Made by a program: the position numbers and the translations under genes. This document shows, piece after piece, positions 31,439 to 40,507 of a DNA stretch of 64,000 nt (positions are counted from its first letter, which is position 1; each line of letters begins with the position of its first letter). Source of the DNA: Ustilago trichophora (lineage: Eukaryota > Basidiomycota > Ustilaginomycetes > Ustilaginales > Ustilaginaceae); assembly GCA_900323505.1 (NCBI GenBank), contig OOIN01000020.1:186001-250000 (forward strand), read 5' to 3'. The notes under the pieces were generated by a model. It had not been told where the DNA came from. It made no database searches and was given only the letters and a program-made list of their open reading frames with translations.

Positions 31439-33325
31439 ATGTTGCATCATCTTCCTCTCTCCATGCACAACGATCCTTTTCATTTTTCCTCAAGCAGTCC
31501 AGACCGTCTGACGCCAGCCTCATACGTCGCCACACGTCCAAATCCCTATACCGTCAAGTCGCAAAATCCGCAGTCTTACACTTCGCTGCGCACCGCCGCC
31601 CAATCCATTCCTATCGATCCGCGACTCGGCCCAACAAGACCAATCACAACCAAGTCTCCTTTAGTCCATCAACACTCCTCCGTTGATTGCCTCTACAGCT
31701 CCTTGGAAGCTGCCAGTAGATCGCCAAGATGCTCTTCCAAACCTCAAACTTCGCCCGCTAAACAGTATCCGCTGCTCACCATGGTCAAGCCCAAATCGCG
31801 CCCCGTCAAGGCGCTCACCTTGAGTGCGGAGCTAGCAGCCGCCAAACGACTCAATTGCATCAAAGTCGCCTCCGCAGCAGCGAACAAAAGACGAAGAAAT
31901 GTCGTCGAAGCTGCCAAGCAGCAGCACACCAGAAGCAGCGCTAGCAGCGCTGCCACTGGCACATCAGCTTCGAGAGGGCGAGGCCGATCGCAATCTCCCA
32001 TCCTTTCATCCTCGCCTTTGCTTCCATCGACTCCACAGCGTCCCGCGACGCAGAAAAGAGCTCTACAGGTGCCAAGAATCACCATTCGAGCTCCTACACC
32101 CGAGCCTGAGCCATCTATAGAGCAAGTGCTACAGCGCAGCAAGGATGCTGATCCAGAGCAAAAGAACAGGAATTCTCCTCTTTACTGCAATGTTTTGCTC
32201 AACGGACTTGGTGCAGATCTGTCAAACGTCGAGGATGGGATCGACACCATTCTGAGCAAATACTTCAAGATCCGCAAATGTGCCAGACCCATCTGTGCCG
32301 AGCTTCTGCGCTACCTTGCCTCTTCCGTATGCAAACTCTACTCTTTTGTCGAGGATCCCGAGTCGGAAATTGGCCAATTGAAGCTTCGCGCAATCAGCAG
32401 TCAGCTCTTCCGACACACGATCACCGGCTTCTTTCATCTTCTCGACGATCCACTGGCGCCTTATGGGACAGCTTCCAGCCTGGCGCTCTTCTCTGCCAAG
32501 GTTTTGCGGGATTTTGACACCGCTACCGAATGGTGCTGTCGCATGATGAGCGGTCCAGTCACCAGTCGAGCTCAGCAAAGTTTGCAGCACGGTCAGCTTT
32601 TCCTCAATGTGCTCAACGACGAGCTGGATAAGATCCTTGGCCCTGGTCTCGCCATGACGGACATGGATAGCAGGTTGGCTCTGCCTGGCAAGGGGAGACC
32701 CATGTTTCAAACCCTCAACGGTCAGATGAGTATCGACGGCGCTACCGAGACTTCTGCCACGGGATATCGCGCCCGCGCAGAGCGCGCCGAGATGCGCAAG
32801 CAGCGGGCGCAGGAGGGAGATGAACAGGATCGCTTTGTCGGCATTGATGTGGTTAGGTTCATTGGCGAACTGGCGCTTCACGAGGTCATCGGCATCTCGG
32901 TGCTCTCCAAGTGGTTGAATCGTTTCCTGCTTCAGACGGTCTGTCTCGATATTCCTTCTGCCTGGGAGATTGAATGTGCATGTGCACTGCTCATCACCGT
33001 GGGTTCCACGCTGGATCACAAGCCGAAAGTCGCCGAAGCTACTGTGCTCTCGACGGAACTCGGAGCCGAGATGACGAGCAAAGCGTCGAGCAGCAGTAGC
33101 AGTAGCAGCAGCAGCCGCCATGCAAACTCAGAATTCGAGACAGAAGACGGCTTCGGGTGGGAGCTTCTGCAGAAAGCCATGGATCGCATTGAAACATTGG
33201 TCAACAAGGGCGATATTAGCCCATCGGCACGCGAATGGTTGGTCGAGGTGCAACAGCTCCGCGAGCGAGGCTGGAATCGCGACGACGACTCAGACTCGTT
33301 CAACGAATATCTCGACAGCGACTAA
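31439..33325 (+). CDS. MIF4G-domain (eIF4G-like) protein
   Basis: The open frame encodes up to 628 residues. An alternative start at 31781 (CTCACCATGG, a strong context) gives 514 residues beginning MVKPKSRPVKALTLSAE. The longer N-terminus is Ser/Thr/Pro-rich and may be 5' UTR. Around residues 250-610 of the longer form lies a helical region with MIF4G-like features: YCNVLLNGLGADLSNVEDGI, QLFRHTITGFFHLLDD, VRFIGELALHEVIGISVLSKWL (compare IRFIGELFKL of eIF4G) and a closing LRERGWN. A polyserine tract sits near residue 545. MIF4G domains bind eIF4A-type helicases or RNA in translation and mRNA decay. Which MIF4G subfamily this is cannot be told, and the domain match is moderate. Confidence 0.65.
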   Translation: MLHHLPLSMHNDPFHFSSSSPDRLTPASYVATRPNPYTVKSQNPQSYTSLRTAAQSIPIDPRLGPTRPITTKSPLVHQHSSVDCLYSSLEAASRSPRCSSKPQTSPAKQYPLLTMVKPKSRPVKALTLSAELAAAKRLNCIKVASAAANKRRRNVVEAAKQQHTRSSASSAATGTSASRGRGRSQSPILSSSPLLPSTPQRPATQKRALQVPRITIRAPTPEPEPSIEQVLQRSKDADPEQKNRNSPLYCNVLLNGLGADLSNVEDGIDTILSKYFKIRKCARPICAELLRYLASSVCKLYSFVEDPESEIGQLKLRAISSQLFRHTITGFFHLLDDPLAPYGTASSLALFSAKVLRDFDTATEWCCRMMSGPVTSRAQQSLQHGQLFLNVLNDELDKILGPGLAMTDMDSRLALPGKGRPMFQTLNGQMSIDGATETSATGYRARAERAEMRKQRAQEGDEQDRFVGIDVVRFIGELALHEVIGISVLSKWLNRFLLQTVCLDIPSAWEIECACALLITVGSTLDHKPKVAEATVLSTELGAEMTSKASSSSSSSSSSRHANSEFETEDGFGWELLQKAMDRIETLVNKGDISPSAREWLVEVQQLRERGWNRDDDSDSFNEYLDSD

Positions 33326-33701
33326 AGCCCTAGGGTCATGAAACAAGTAGTCTTGTACTAGTCTTTGTATTGCATACCAAAATGAAACTTCATCTTTGAC
33401 AATCACGCAAGAAGAGTGGCTGCCATAAGGAGGCGCACACGAAGGTGCAAGAAGTTGTGAGCTGAGAAAAAAGAAATAAAAAAGGACTAAAATGTGAATT
33501 AAAGCTATGTAACATTGTGAAAAATTCGCACCAAAAGGCTAATTTCTGCGGATCCGAAAAGTTGAGAAGCTTTGATGAGCCCTTTTTTTCCGACCTTGCG
33601 TAGCATGCACCTCTTCTGAACGTTCAACTTGATCCTTCCGATCTCCTTCTGATCATCCTCACCATCACATCGCGACACATACGCACATACACAGATACAG
33701 C
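33326..33701. other. intergenic, promoter of bS21m gene
   Basis: A same-strand gap of 0.38 kb. The A-rich stretch near 33468-33485 may contain the upstream gene's 3' end signals. No coding feature is seen. Confidence 0.5.
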
Positions 33702-34304
33702 ATGTCACTCTTGCGTAACGCCGTAGCGCGACCCCTGCGCGCCGCCGTTGCATCGGCCACTCCTACCTTCCGCAATGCAGCACTTGCCGGTCCCTCTTCT
33801 GCATCCCTCGACATCAACATGCTTTGCCGCACATTTGCGTCTACATCCCTTAGCAGAGCCGACAAGCCTTCCTCGAAACCCACTTCTGCCGCCTCCACCT
33901 ACACTGCCATTCTGGACTCGCTTGCCGACTCTTACGAGAAGACGACTCGCGGCAGTTCCGGTCGACTTTCTCGCCCTTCGGATGGGCGCCGTGGATACGT
34001 GGAGGATCTTGAGGCGGAATGGGCTAGCCGTGCCGTCTACGGTGAACCAAGCTGGCCCGCAACTCCTTTCAGCGGTAGGAGTATCAGGGTCACCCCGCAG
34101 GCTGATCCTTCAAGGGCGTACGGTCAGCTCTCGGTGTTGCTCAGGAGGAATAACGTCCGTCAAGAGCTGAGGTTGCAGCAGAGGTACGAGAAGCCAAATG
34201 AAGAAAGGAGGAGGAAGAAGAGCGAAAGGCATAGGAGAAGGTTCGCCGATATGGTGAGGAGAAAGGTGCAGCTTGTGATGGCGATCAAGGCACGCGGTGC
34301 CTAA
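33702..34304 (+). CDS. MRP21: mitochondrial small-subunit ribosomal protein bS21m
   Basis: A 200-residue protein. The N-terminus (MSLLRNAVARPLRAAVASAT) is an Arg/Ala-rich mitochondrial presequence, and RTFASTSLSR near residue 45 resembles a processing site. The C-terminal 75 residues carry the S21 family pattern: RAYGQLSVLLRRNNVRQELR, then YEKPNEERRRKKSERHRRRF and a basic helix. bS21m sits on the mitoribosomal small-subunit platform near the mRNA exit. The variable middle is usual for fungal versions. The ATG at 33702 directly precedes the presequence. No intron is visible. Confidence 0.85.
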   Translation: MSLLRNAVARPLRAAVASATPTFRNAALAGPSSASLDINMLCRTFASTSLSRADKPSSKPTSAASTYTAILDSLADSYEKTTRGSSGRLSRPSDGRRGYVEDLEAEWASRAVYGEPSWPATPFSGRSIRVTPQADPSRAYGQLSVLLRRNNVRQELRLQQRYEKPNEERRRKKSERHRRRFADMVRRKVQLVMAIKARGA

Positions 34305-36050
34305 AAGCTTCACGTAAAGCGGGGCCTATCGAAGGTCGTGATAATGCTCATATTCCACCGGCCGAGCATCCGAGACGGCGGAACAGAAGCATACATGGTC
34401 GCCTGATCATGTGATGCTGGACGACCATCGCCCACCCTCGATCTCGATTTCGGTCTCGGTCAAAAAAAAAAAAAAAAAAACCACCCCAAAGGTCTGGTGG
34501 GCATATTGCGCAATACCACGCTCCCCACCACACCCAAAACTCCAGACGGACCTTGGCGACCATCGCCAAGTCTTGCTGTGCTAGAGGTTCAACTCTCCTG
34601 TATCTCTCTGTATTTGTATCATCGAACCCCATCACATTCAATCATAACCCATATACAGTACATATCTCTCGCCCCACTGATAACGCTCCAGCAGCTGCAC
34701 GCACGGCTGAGAAAGATACTATCATCCCCGGCCAAAGAGATACAAGGGTGACTTTCGGTTGGCTTTCGGCTGTCTCATCCTCTCTCCTTCCCGACAATGT
34801 GCGGTCATGAGTTCCACTTTGCGTTCGATCTGTAGGGAGAACCTTACCCACCATTGGCTCAAGCGGCAAACATGAGCTCTTTCTCTCTTTCTCTGTTTCT
34901 TTCTTTCTCTCTCTCTTTTTACCTCTCACCCCACACCATTAGGATCGATGTCAACTACAACGTGTGCAAGTCTGTGTGATGCATGAATAAAGCACGTGCC
35001 AGTCTCTTAGCCCTCTTTGAGGCAGCTGCCCATCAAAGGGGGCAACGCCACCTGTTTCGGTTGTCAACGGCCTAGATTTTTGAGCCGCTTGTGGTGGGGA
35101 TTCTCACATCGTCGTTATCTCTGTTCGGAGCATTTGAGTTTTTGACCGATTCCCCACAACACTTTGTGTTGCGTAGGAATTCACGGCTCCGGGTCGTGCG
35201 AGTTGCTCTTCGCTAGACCTTGGATCAGGCCGAGAGTATCACCAATCAGCTCATCAGGATTTGATTAAGGTTGCTCTCCCAGCCAGCATATGAACAAAAG
35301 ACCATAAGAAAGGCTAGCCTCTCTCTTTCCGTACTGTGAGAAGAAGTATCAAAGGTATACTGGCAAACTCAAAACGGTGCGAGTCTCGCTTTGGTACAGT
35401 ACTGCACAGTACACTGTAGTGCTATCATTTCATCTCGTCAAGCGGTAAGCTTCACTTCGGACGTCCTTTGTGGTTCGGAAATCAACGTGGTGGGAGAGAG
35501 AAAGAGAGAGCTACTGTATTGGATGCAATTTCACCGGTAGTCCGCTTCTGCATGCTGACATTCAGTTATGAGGGCGCTAAGTCGAAACGGGTGGGGCTTA
35601 GGGAAGGGGCGGGTTGGCTTGTCATCTTGGCTAGCTAAAGCGCGCGAGGATGAGTGAGAGAGAGGATGGGGATAGTGTTGCGTTTACCGTTACTGCCGGT
35701 GACGGTGGCCGGTCGGAGGGTTAGAGATGGTATGACATGGGAAACTAAGGAGGCATTTGCTTTTGATCTCGGGGCGTTGATTCCGCTCTCATCACATAAA
35801 CACACTTTTTGACCATCAACAGACAAGATTAAGCTCTTTATCACCAACGAACATTCAACAACAACAACCGCCGCCTTTCATCTTCTAGACTGGGTTTCGT
35901 CATACTATCCGACATTACGCTCTCTACCAAGATACATATACCAACGCTCAGCTACACCTTTTCAAAGCTCAGTTTTAGGGTACAAAGAAGCAAGTCACAA
36001 CCGAAAGATCCTGCCGTGCCGACACACCAACACATACGCAAGGCCAAGCG
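34305..36050. other. gene-free intergenic region
   Basis: 1.75 kb without a supported gene. It contains an A19 tract at 34462-34480, a TTTCTC-rich low-complexity stretch near 34876-34920, a potential hairpin near 35011-35042 and a pentamer repeat at 35395-35420. Its last part should hold the promoter of the spliced membrane-protein gene. Confidence 0.5.
35395..35420. repeat. imperfect CAGTA/TACTG pentamer repeat
   Basis: Imperfect units (TACAGTACTGCACAGTACAC) of the same motif family as at 22446, 28151, 45629, 45851 and 56481. Confidence 0.8.
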
Positions 36051-37355
36051 ATGGCTCAAGATCCACTGGCAGCCACCTTTATCGACACATACATTACTGC
36101 TACGCTCACAGGGGTTGTCATTGGCGGTGAGTACCTCCTCTTCTCAAGCCTTCGCCTATTGCCTCAACTGTACTAACGCGCCTCTTGGTCTTCTGAAAAA
36201 GCAGAGATTCTGTCATTTATATCCTTCGACATTCGCCTAGTCTCTGCGATCATACGCAAGCGTCAGATCCGTCCTTTACCCCTTGCCTATCTCACCGCAC
36301 GATATACTCTGTTCATCGGAATATCTGCCCTAGCATGGCTGACCTTACCCATCACCCAAGCAGGCACCGAAATGGATTCTTCCGCAGTCCACTGGCTCCG
36401 AGCAGTCGTTGTACCTCTCCTCTTCACCTCCACTTCGGCCGTTCTTGGCTATCGAGCTCTGATCCTCCACTTCGATCAACCACGACTCATCTCTCGCATC
36501 ATCCACACTTTGCTCGCACTCGAGCTCATTGGTGGGATTACCGTCACCACATTGGCCGTTGCCGATCCAAACGACCCTCAAAAGAAGAAATTCGGCTCTT
36601 TACCCACCACTGTTTCTCCGGCCTGGATCAGTGCGCCACTTTTGATCGCTATTACGATCGATGCGATTTTCACGCTGATCGTTGTGGTCCCAATATTGCG
36701 ACGTGGTGAGAGACCGCGGAAAGGAGAGGTGGTGCATTTGCTGCTGAGTGATGCAACTTTTTTCGGCGTTTTTAGCATCGTGGTCAAGGCGATTGCGTTG
36801 GGGTTGACTCTGAGCTTTCATAGTAGAAACACAAATCCGTACTTGCCAGTGAGGGTGGAGAGCGTAATGAGTACGATCTTTGCCTGTAGGATTTTCAGAG
36901 CGCAGGAGACGTTTTTGAGGAGGAGTAGGGAGAGAAAGGCGGATCCGAGTCTGAGACCGATCGAGTTGAATCAGATATATTCGGAGACGATGTCTACGAG
37001 GGGTGGGGAGCTGGGTTCAGGGCGAGGGGATTTGGAAAAGGGAGAGGCACAGCGAGCATGTGAGGTCGTTGGTGTCGATGGGGTTTGTGGTGTCAGAGGG
37101 CAGGAAGAGGTGGAGGAGGGAAGAAAGAAGGGTTCGATGGAGATGATGAGATGGAAAGCGATAGTGACATTGACCGACTGTGTCGATGGCGAGAGTGGTG
37201 CAGACAAGGTTGTCGATGCGTCAGAGATGGAAATGACGGCAGCAGATCAGACGAAAAGGTTAAGTCTGGATGAAGCATATAGACGGCAACTTTACCACGC
37301 TTCACTGACGGGCTGCTCAACACCAACCAGAACCACATCACGTACAACGCTGTAA
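36051..37355 (+). CDS. multi-pass membrane protein, basidiomycete DUF6533-like
   Basis: Two exons, 36051-36126 and 36205-37355, give 408 residues. The 78-bp intron has GTGAGT, a CTAAC branch site near 36171-36177 and a GCAG acceptor. The start ATG lies in exon 1. The protein opens with MAQDPLAATFIDTYITATLT and, across the junction, ISFDIRLVSAIIRKRQ, LAYLTARYTLFIGIS. This layout (Asp/Glu-Val-Arg helix, then an RY-containing membrane helix) resembles the N-terminal DUF6533 domain of basidiomycete integral membrane proteins. About six to seven hydrophobic helices are visible up to residue 290, then a long hydrophilic tail of about 110 residues with charged repeats. Function is unknown. Family naming is from pattern only; the splice model is strong because it joins two membrane segments in frame. 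Confidence 0.7.
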
Positions 37356-38891
37356 GACCACCATTGGTCGAAGGACAGCAACGGTCGATGGAAGACGCAT
37401 AACGATGCCCCGATAAAAGCAATTGCAATCGCAATTGCAATCGCAATCGCAACCACACACGACACCAGCTGCCCGATATCAAACCACCGAACATTCAGAT
37501 CTCTGCAAAGCATGAAACCATCTCGCATCTCAAAGGGGGACCATTTATAGTACAGTACTGTAATCGCAATCGCAAAGCAAGACAATTTCAAATGGTGCTA
37601 TCGCTTCATTATCGCGTGGCTCAAGAATAAGTTGTTCTTCTCAAACGTGTGTGAGAAAGAAAGAGAGAGCAGCCTTTAGGTTAAACACGTCTTGATGGAT
37701 ATTCGACGTGTCTGATAAAGCTGCAAGAAAAGCGACGAGCATGTTCGGCATCTCGGCACGGCCACGTTTCTGTGATGTGCCATCATCCATTTTTCGCGAT
37801 TTTTTTTTTCTTTCTATATATACATATATTTTTTTGGCCTTAGAGACCCTGCTCTAGCATGATTCCAGATGCAAGAAGCGGACGAGGTTCGAACCGGCGG
37901 ATTGGCAATTGACCCTGAACCCTTTCCTGTCTTGATGGTTTGTCGAATCAGTGTGTGATGATAGTTGACGGGTTTTTATGCGAACAGGTAGCGTGGCATT
38001 GGGCATTCCTCTCTTCCGCCTGCACTGCTTGGCTTCCCTTTCCTCGCCGAAGGATTGCGCCCTCTTCAGGTCCGTAACCGAGCTATAAGCAATTTCTATG
38101 GAACGGTCAGTTCTCCCATGTTGGTATGTGTGAACCAATCCGACAACTGACGGCTCGCACGACTTCAAGGTGAGAGATTGGATCAGGGGTAGGATTGTCT
38201 GACAGTGACAGTCACAATCTTTTCTTTTCTCTTCCATAGAGATGATTTGGCCAATCCAATCGTAGTTAGCTCTGCTCGTGACATAGGATGCTGAAAGAGG
38301 GTGTTTCGTCAGTAAATTAGCTGTTATGTGGCTTGTCAGCCAGTGAGCAAGATCAAAAGGCAAAGAGTCATGCTGTAGGTACGGATCATCTTCCTAACTG
38401 CAATGTTGGAAGCTGAAGGAAGGTGCATGTGTTGTGTTCATCCTACCGTATCGAGCATGTTTGAGCGTTTAGAGTTGAATTTCAGCAACTCTTTTTACGT
38501 CTTGCAGCGGTTGTTTCCGATAATCATGCGCTGAACTTCTGATCGCGATCAAGGCTAGATTGACTCTTTGACAGCCCTTTAAAGGAGTGTGTCACCTCTG
38601 AAAGCTCTTATCCCACAGAGCGCATCTGAACATTCATTGTCCGTTGACATCAGCTACTCTACTGTACCTGTACCGTCGTCAAGCTCTTCCTGCATCGCGG
38701 ATTGCAAACAAAGAAAAATTTGCTCAACTCAAAGAATGAAACAGTGGTGGCGCCTTGTTAGCAACGTAGCTACCTTTGGATGCTTGGGTGTCAAGAAACC
38801 AGATTCCTCAACCGGCGGAAACGTGATGCAAGCTGGGTGTTTGGATGATCGAAACACGGATTGCGGAGCTGCAAGGCTGCGGCTTCAGCTG
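37356..38891. other. intergenic region ending at the copia insertion
   Basis: 1.5 kb without a supported gene. It contains a GCAATC/GCAATT hexamer repeat at 37419-37453, a short pentamer repeat at 37550-37562 and an A+T-rich stretch near 37800-37835. A 169-residue minus-strand frame at 37854-38363 has no recognisable motif. Confidence 0.5.
37419..37453. repeat. GCAATY hexanucleotide repeat
   Basis: Six tandem hexamers GCAATT/GCAATC in mixed order, just downstream of the membrane-protein gene. Confidence 0.9.
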
Positions 38892-38896
38892 CAATC
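38892..38896. repeat. target-site duplication CAATC (left)
   Basis: CAATC directly precedes the left LTR and is repeated at 44979-44983 directly after the right LTR. Five base pairs is the usual copia duplication length. Confidence 0.9.
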
Positions 38897-39108
38897 TATT
38901 AAAGTTATTGTCGCAACTAGGATTCAAATTACTGAAGTGGATCGGGGGAGCCATATATATACATGTGCGAAGTCGCACCAAATTGGCTATCGCTGTTGGA
39001 GCGAAGTCGTTGGCTTGTGCATCGGGGAAATGAGTCGGGGAAACACATCAGGGAAACATTATTTTTGGAACATTTTTATCGAACCTTTTTGAGACTGAGA
39101 AACTAACA
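38897..39108 (-). repeat. 3' LTR of the copia element
   Basis: 212 bp, starting TGTTAGTTTC and ending CTTTAATA in element orientation. It carries a TATATATA stretch and the perfect palindrome GTGCGA-AG-TCGCAC at 38965-38978. It differs from the other LTR only at 39050 (A here, G at 44920). Confidence 0.95.
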
Positions 39109-39120
39109 CTCCCCCTTTCG
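39109..39120 (-). other. polypurine tract of the copia element
   Basis: In element orientation the sequence CGAAAGGGGGAG directly abuts the 3' LTR, the expected place and composition for the plus-strand primer of reverse transcription. Confidence 0.85.
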
Positions 39121-39226
39121 AGGAAAATGTTGTGAGTGCGACATCGGGCATATCAAACTGGTATCGTAGCAGTGAATTCAGTGGGGGGGGATTATGGAAC
39201 GGGACTGTTGAAGTCCTTTCTTACAG

Positions 39227-40021
39227 TTACTCGTCCTCTTCGAGGACAGGACCAAATACAGCATCCATCATTTCCGACAAGGTTGCAAAGTTTCGAGTCT
39301 CGCCGTCGACATGCGTGAAGTCCACCCAGCGGACATTTTCGAGTTCGGTGATAATGGCGTCCTTGAGTCCTTCGAATTCGTCGACGTGTGCGGTGTAGAT
39401 TGTCTTGAGTAGGATGAATTGGTTTTGAGATAGTTCTCGGAGACGGTGAACCTCATCTCGAAGAGATTCCACTTGACGAGTGAGTGTGCCGACGTTGTTG
39501 TTGAGAGAATGAACGGATTGGAGGATGGCAGTGTCTTCGGCGCGCAAACGGCGGAAACCAGTGGTGACTTCGGTGCGTAGTGCGGAACGCTGTCCACGGT
39601 TGAAGGCTTGCTCGATCAACATACGCCTGTGGTTAATGGAGCGCCTCGAGTAGTCATTGGAGCATTTGCGCTTACGAACATAGCACCTGTAACACTTCTG
39701 GGAGCGAAGCCCATGCTTGACCTCCGGAGCATACTGGCAAACATAATTGAACCTTGAGCACGTATCACAGGGTGTGTATATTTCCACCGCATTGTCCAGT
39801 TGTTCCTCTATGCCTAGTTCTTCCTCCAGCTCGTCGACTTCCTCCAATTCGTCATCAGCCTGTGCATCGACTTCGTCGTCATCGTTGATTAGTGTGCCTA
39901 TGTCGAAACCTAATTCAAAATCATCATCGCTATCGTTGTTGTTGGTTGGGGGGTGTTGGCTTGGGTCGGGGGGTGGGAATTCGACCCAAACATTATCCTG
40001 ACTGTTTTCGATTTTGCTCAT
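39227..40021 (-). CDS. additional ORF in the copia element: zinc-cluster-like, coiled-coil protein
   Basis: A 264-residue protein encoded downstream of pol and inside the LTRs, in the same orientation. The ATG at 40021 is the first in frame; upstream only a TTG extends it. Residues 1-80 are acidic (many Asp/Glu, for example NNNDSDDDFELGFD and DELEEVDELEEELG). Residues 85-120 hold six cysteines spaced C-x2-C-x6-C-x14-C-x2-C-x6-C, with the basic run YVRKRKC at the second half, close to the spacing of fungal Zn2Cys6 clusters. Then comes a heptad-like coiled coil near 165-220 (LRAEDTAILQSVHSLNNNV, VESLRDEVHRLRELS). This resembles a DNA-binding or regulatory protein and not an envelope. Family membership is not recognised. 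Copia elements normally carry no such gene, and whether it is expressed from a subgenomic or spliced RNA is unknown. Confidence 0.8.
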   Translation of the reverse strand: MSKIENSQDNVWVEFPPPDPSQHPPTNNNDSDDDFELGFDIGTLINDDDEVDAQADDELEEVDELEEELGIEEQLDNAVEIYTPCDTCSRFNYVCQYAPEVKHGLRSQKCYRCYVRKRKCSNDYSRRSINHRRMLIEQAFNRGQRSALRTEVTTGFRRLRAEDTAILQSVHSLNNNVGTLTRQVESLRDEVHRLRELSQNQFILLKTIYTAHVDEFEGLKDAIITELENVRWVDFTHVDGETRNFATLSEMMDAVFGPVLEEDE

Positions 40022-40507
40022 GGTTGGAGTTGTGAGCGTAATGTTATGTTCGCTTGGGAGCTTGAGTCTCCCATCATCTCTGGACGACTTTGGTGCTTGT
40101 TTTATATCTTCACTGCACCAACTTCTCCATTGCAAATATTTTCTCGTTGGTCGTTGTCGTCCTGTAGCGAGCCTGGGGTCTGGGCTCCTCGACTGAGTGT
40201 CATCATCCTTCTTCTGCGCACTCTTTTTCTTTCAATGAATCACGGGCGATTGCACCAGTGACTTCGTCCTATCTTTCTCTTACAGCCGTGAGTGACATCG
40301 TAGATGCCGATGCCGCTCCGGATGTAACCCTATCTCGTCACCACCACCCCAAATATAAGCTTTTAACTTTATCTTGGTCCGAGATTGTCCCTACCCTTTT
40401 TCCTCGTCCGAGCTTCCTCCTAAGTTTGACTTCGCGGCGTAACTCAAATCTTGTACCGCCTAAGTCCGTGCTCTGCGCCTTTTTCCTTTTATCTTCGTCG
40501 CCGGCAG
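40022..40507. other. spacer between copia pol and the additional ORF
   Basis: Nearly 0.5 kb within the element without an intact ORF. It could hold an internal promoter or splice acceptor for the downstream gene. I see no clear TATA element in the minus orientation. Confidence 0.5.

Noticed and set aside
31198..31686. 162-residue plus-strand frame upstream of and overlapping the MIF4G gene
   Set aside because: It lies in a pyrimidine-rich leader in which stop codons are rare. Composition is low-complexity, and it overlaps the MIF4G gene in another frame.
32222..33121. 299-residue open frame on the minus strand
   Set aside because: Antisense shadow of the MIF4G gene, without domains.
37886..37895. 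GGTTCGAACC, resembling a tRNA B box
   Set aside because: The bases on either side do not form a T-stem on either strand, and no matching A box, anticodon arm or acceptor stem was found.
37854..38363. 169-residue minus-strand frame in intergenic DNA
   Set aside because: No motif, no clear neighbour relation and no splice or start support; length is within what open sequence gives by chance.
38589..39092. 167-residue plus-strand frame running into the left LTR, possibly a host gene broken by the copia insertion
   Set aside because: It starts with GTG, its first ATG leaves only about 55 host codons before the insertion, and the sequence has no recognisable features. The frame could continue for about 45 codons past the other side of the empty site, but that is weak evidence.
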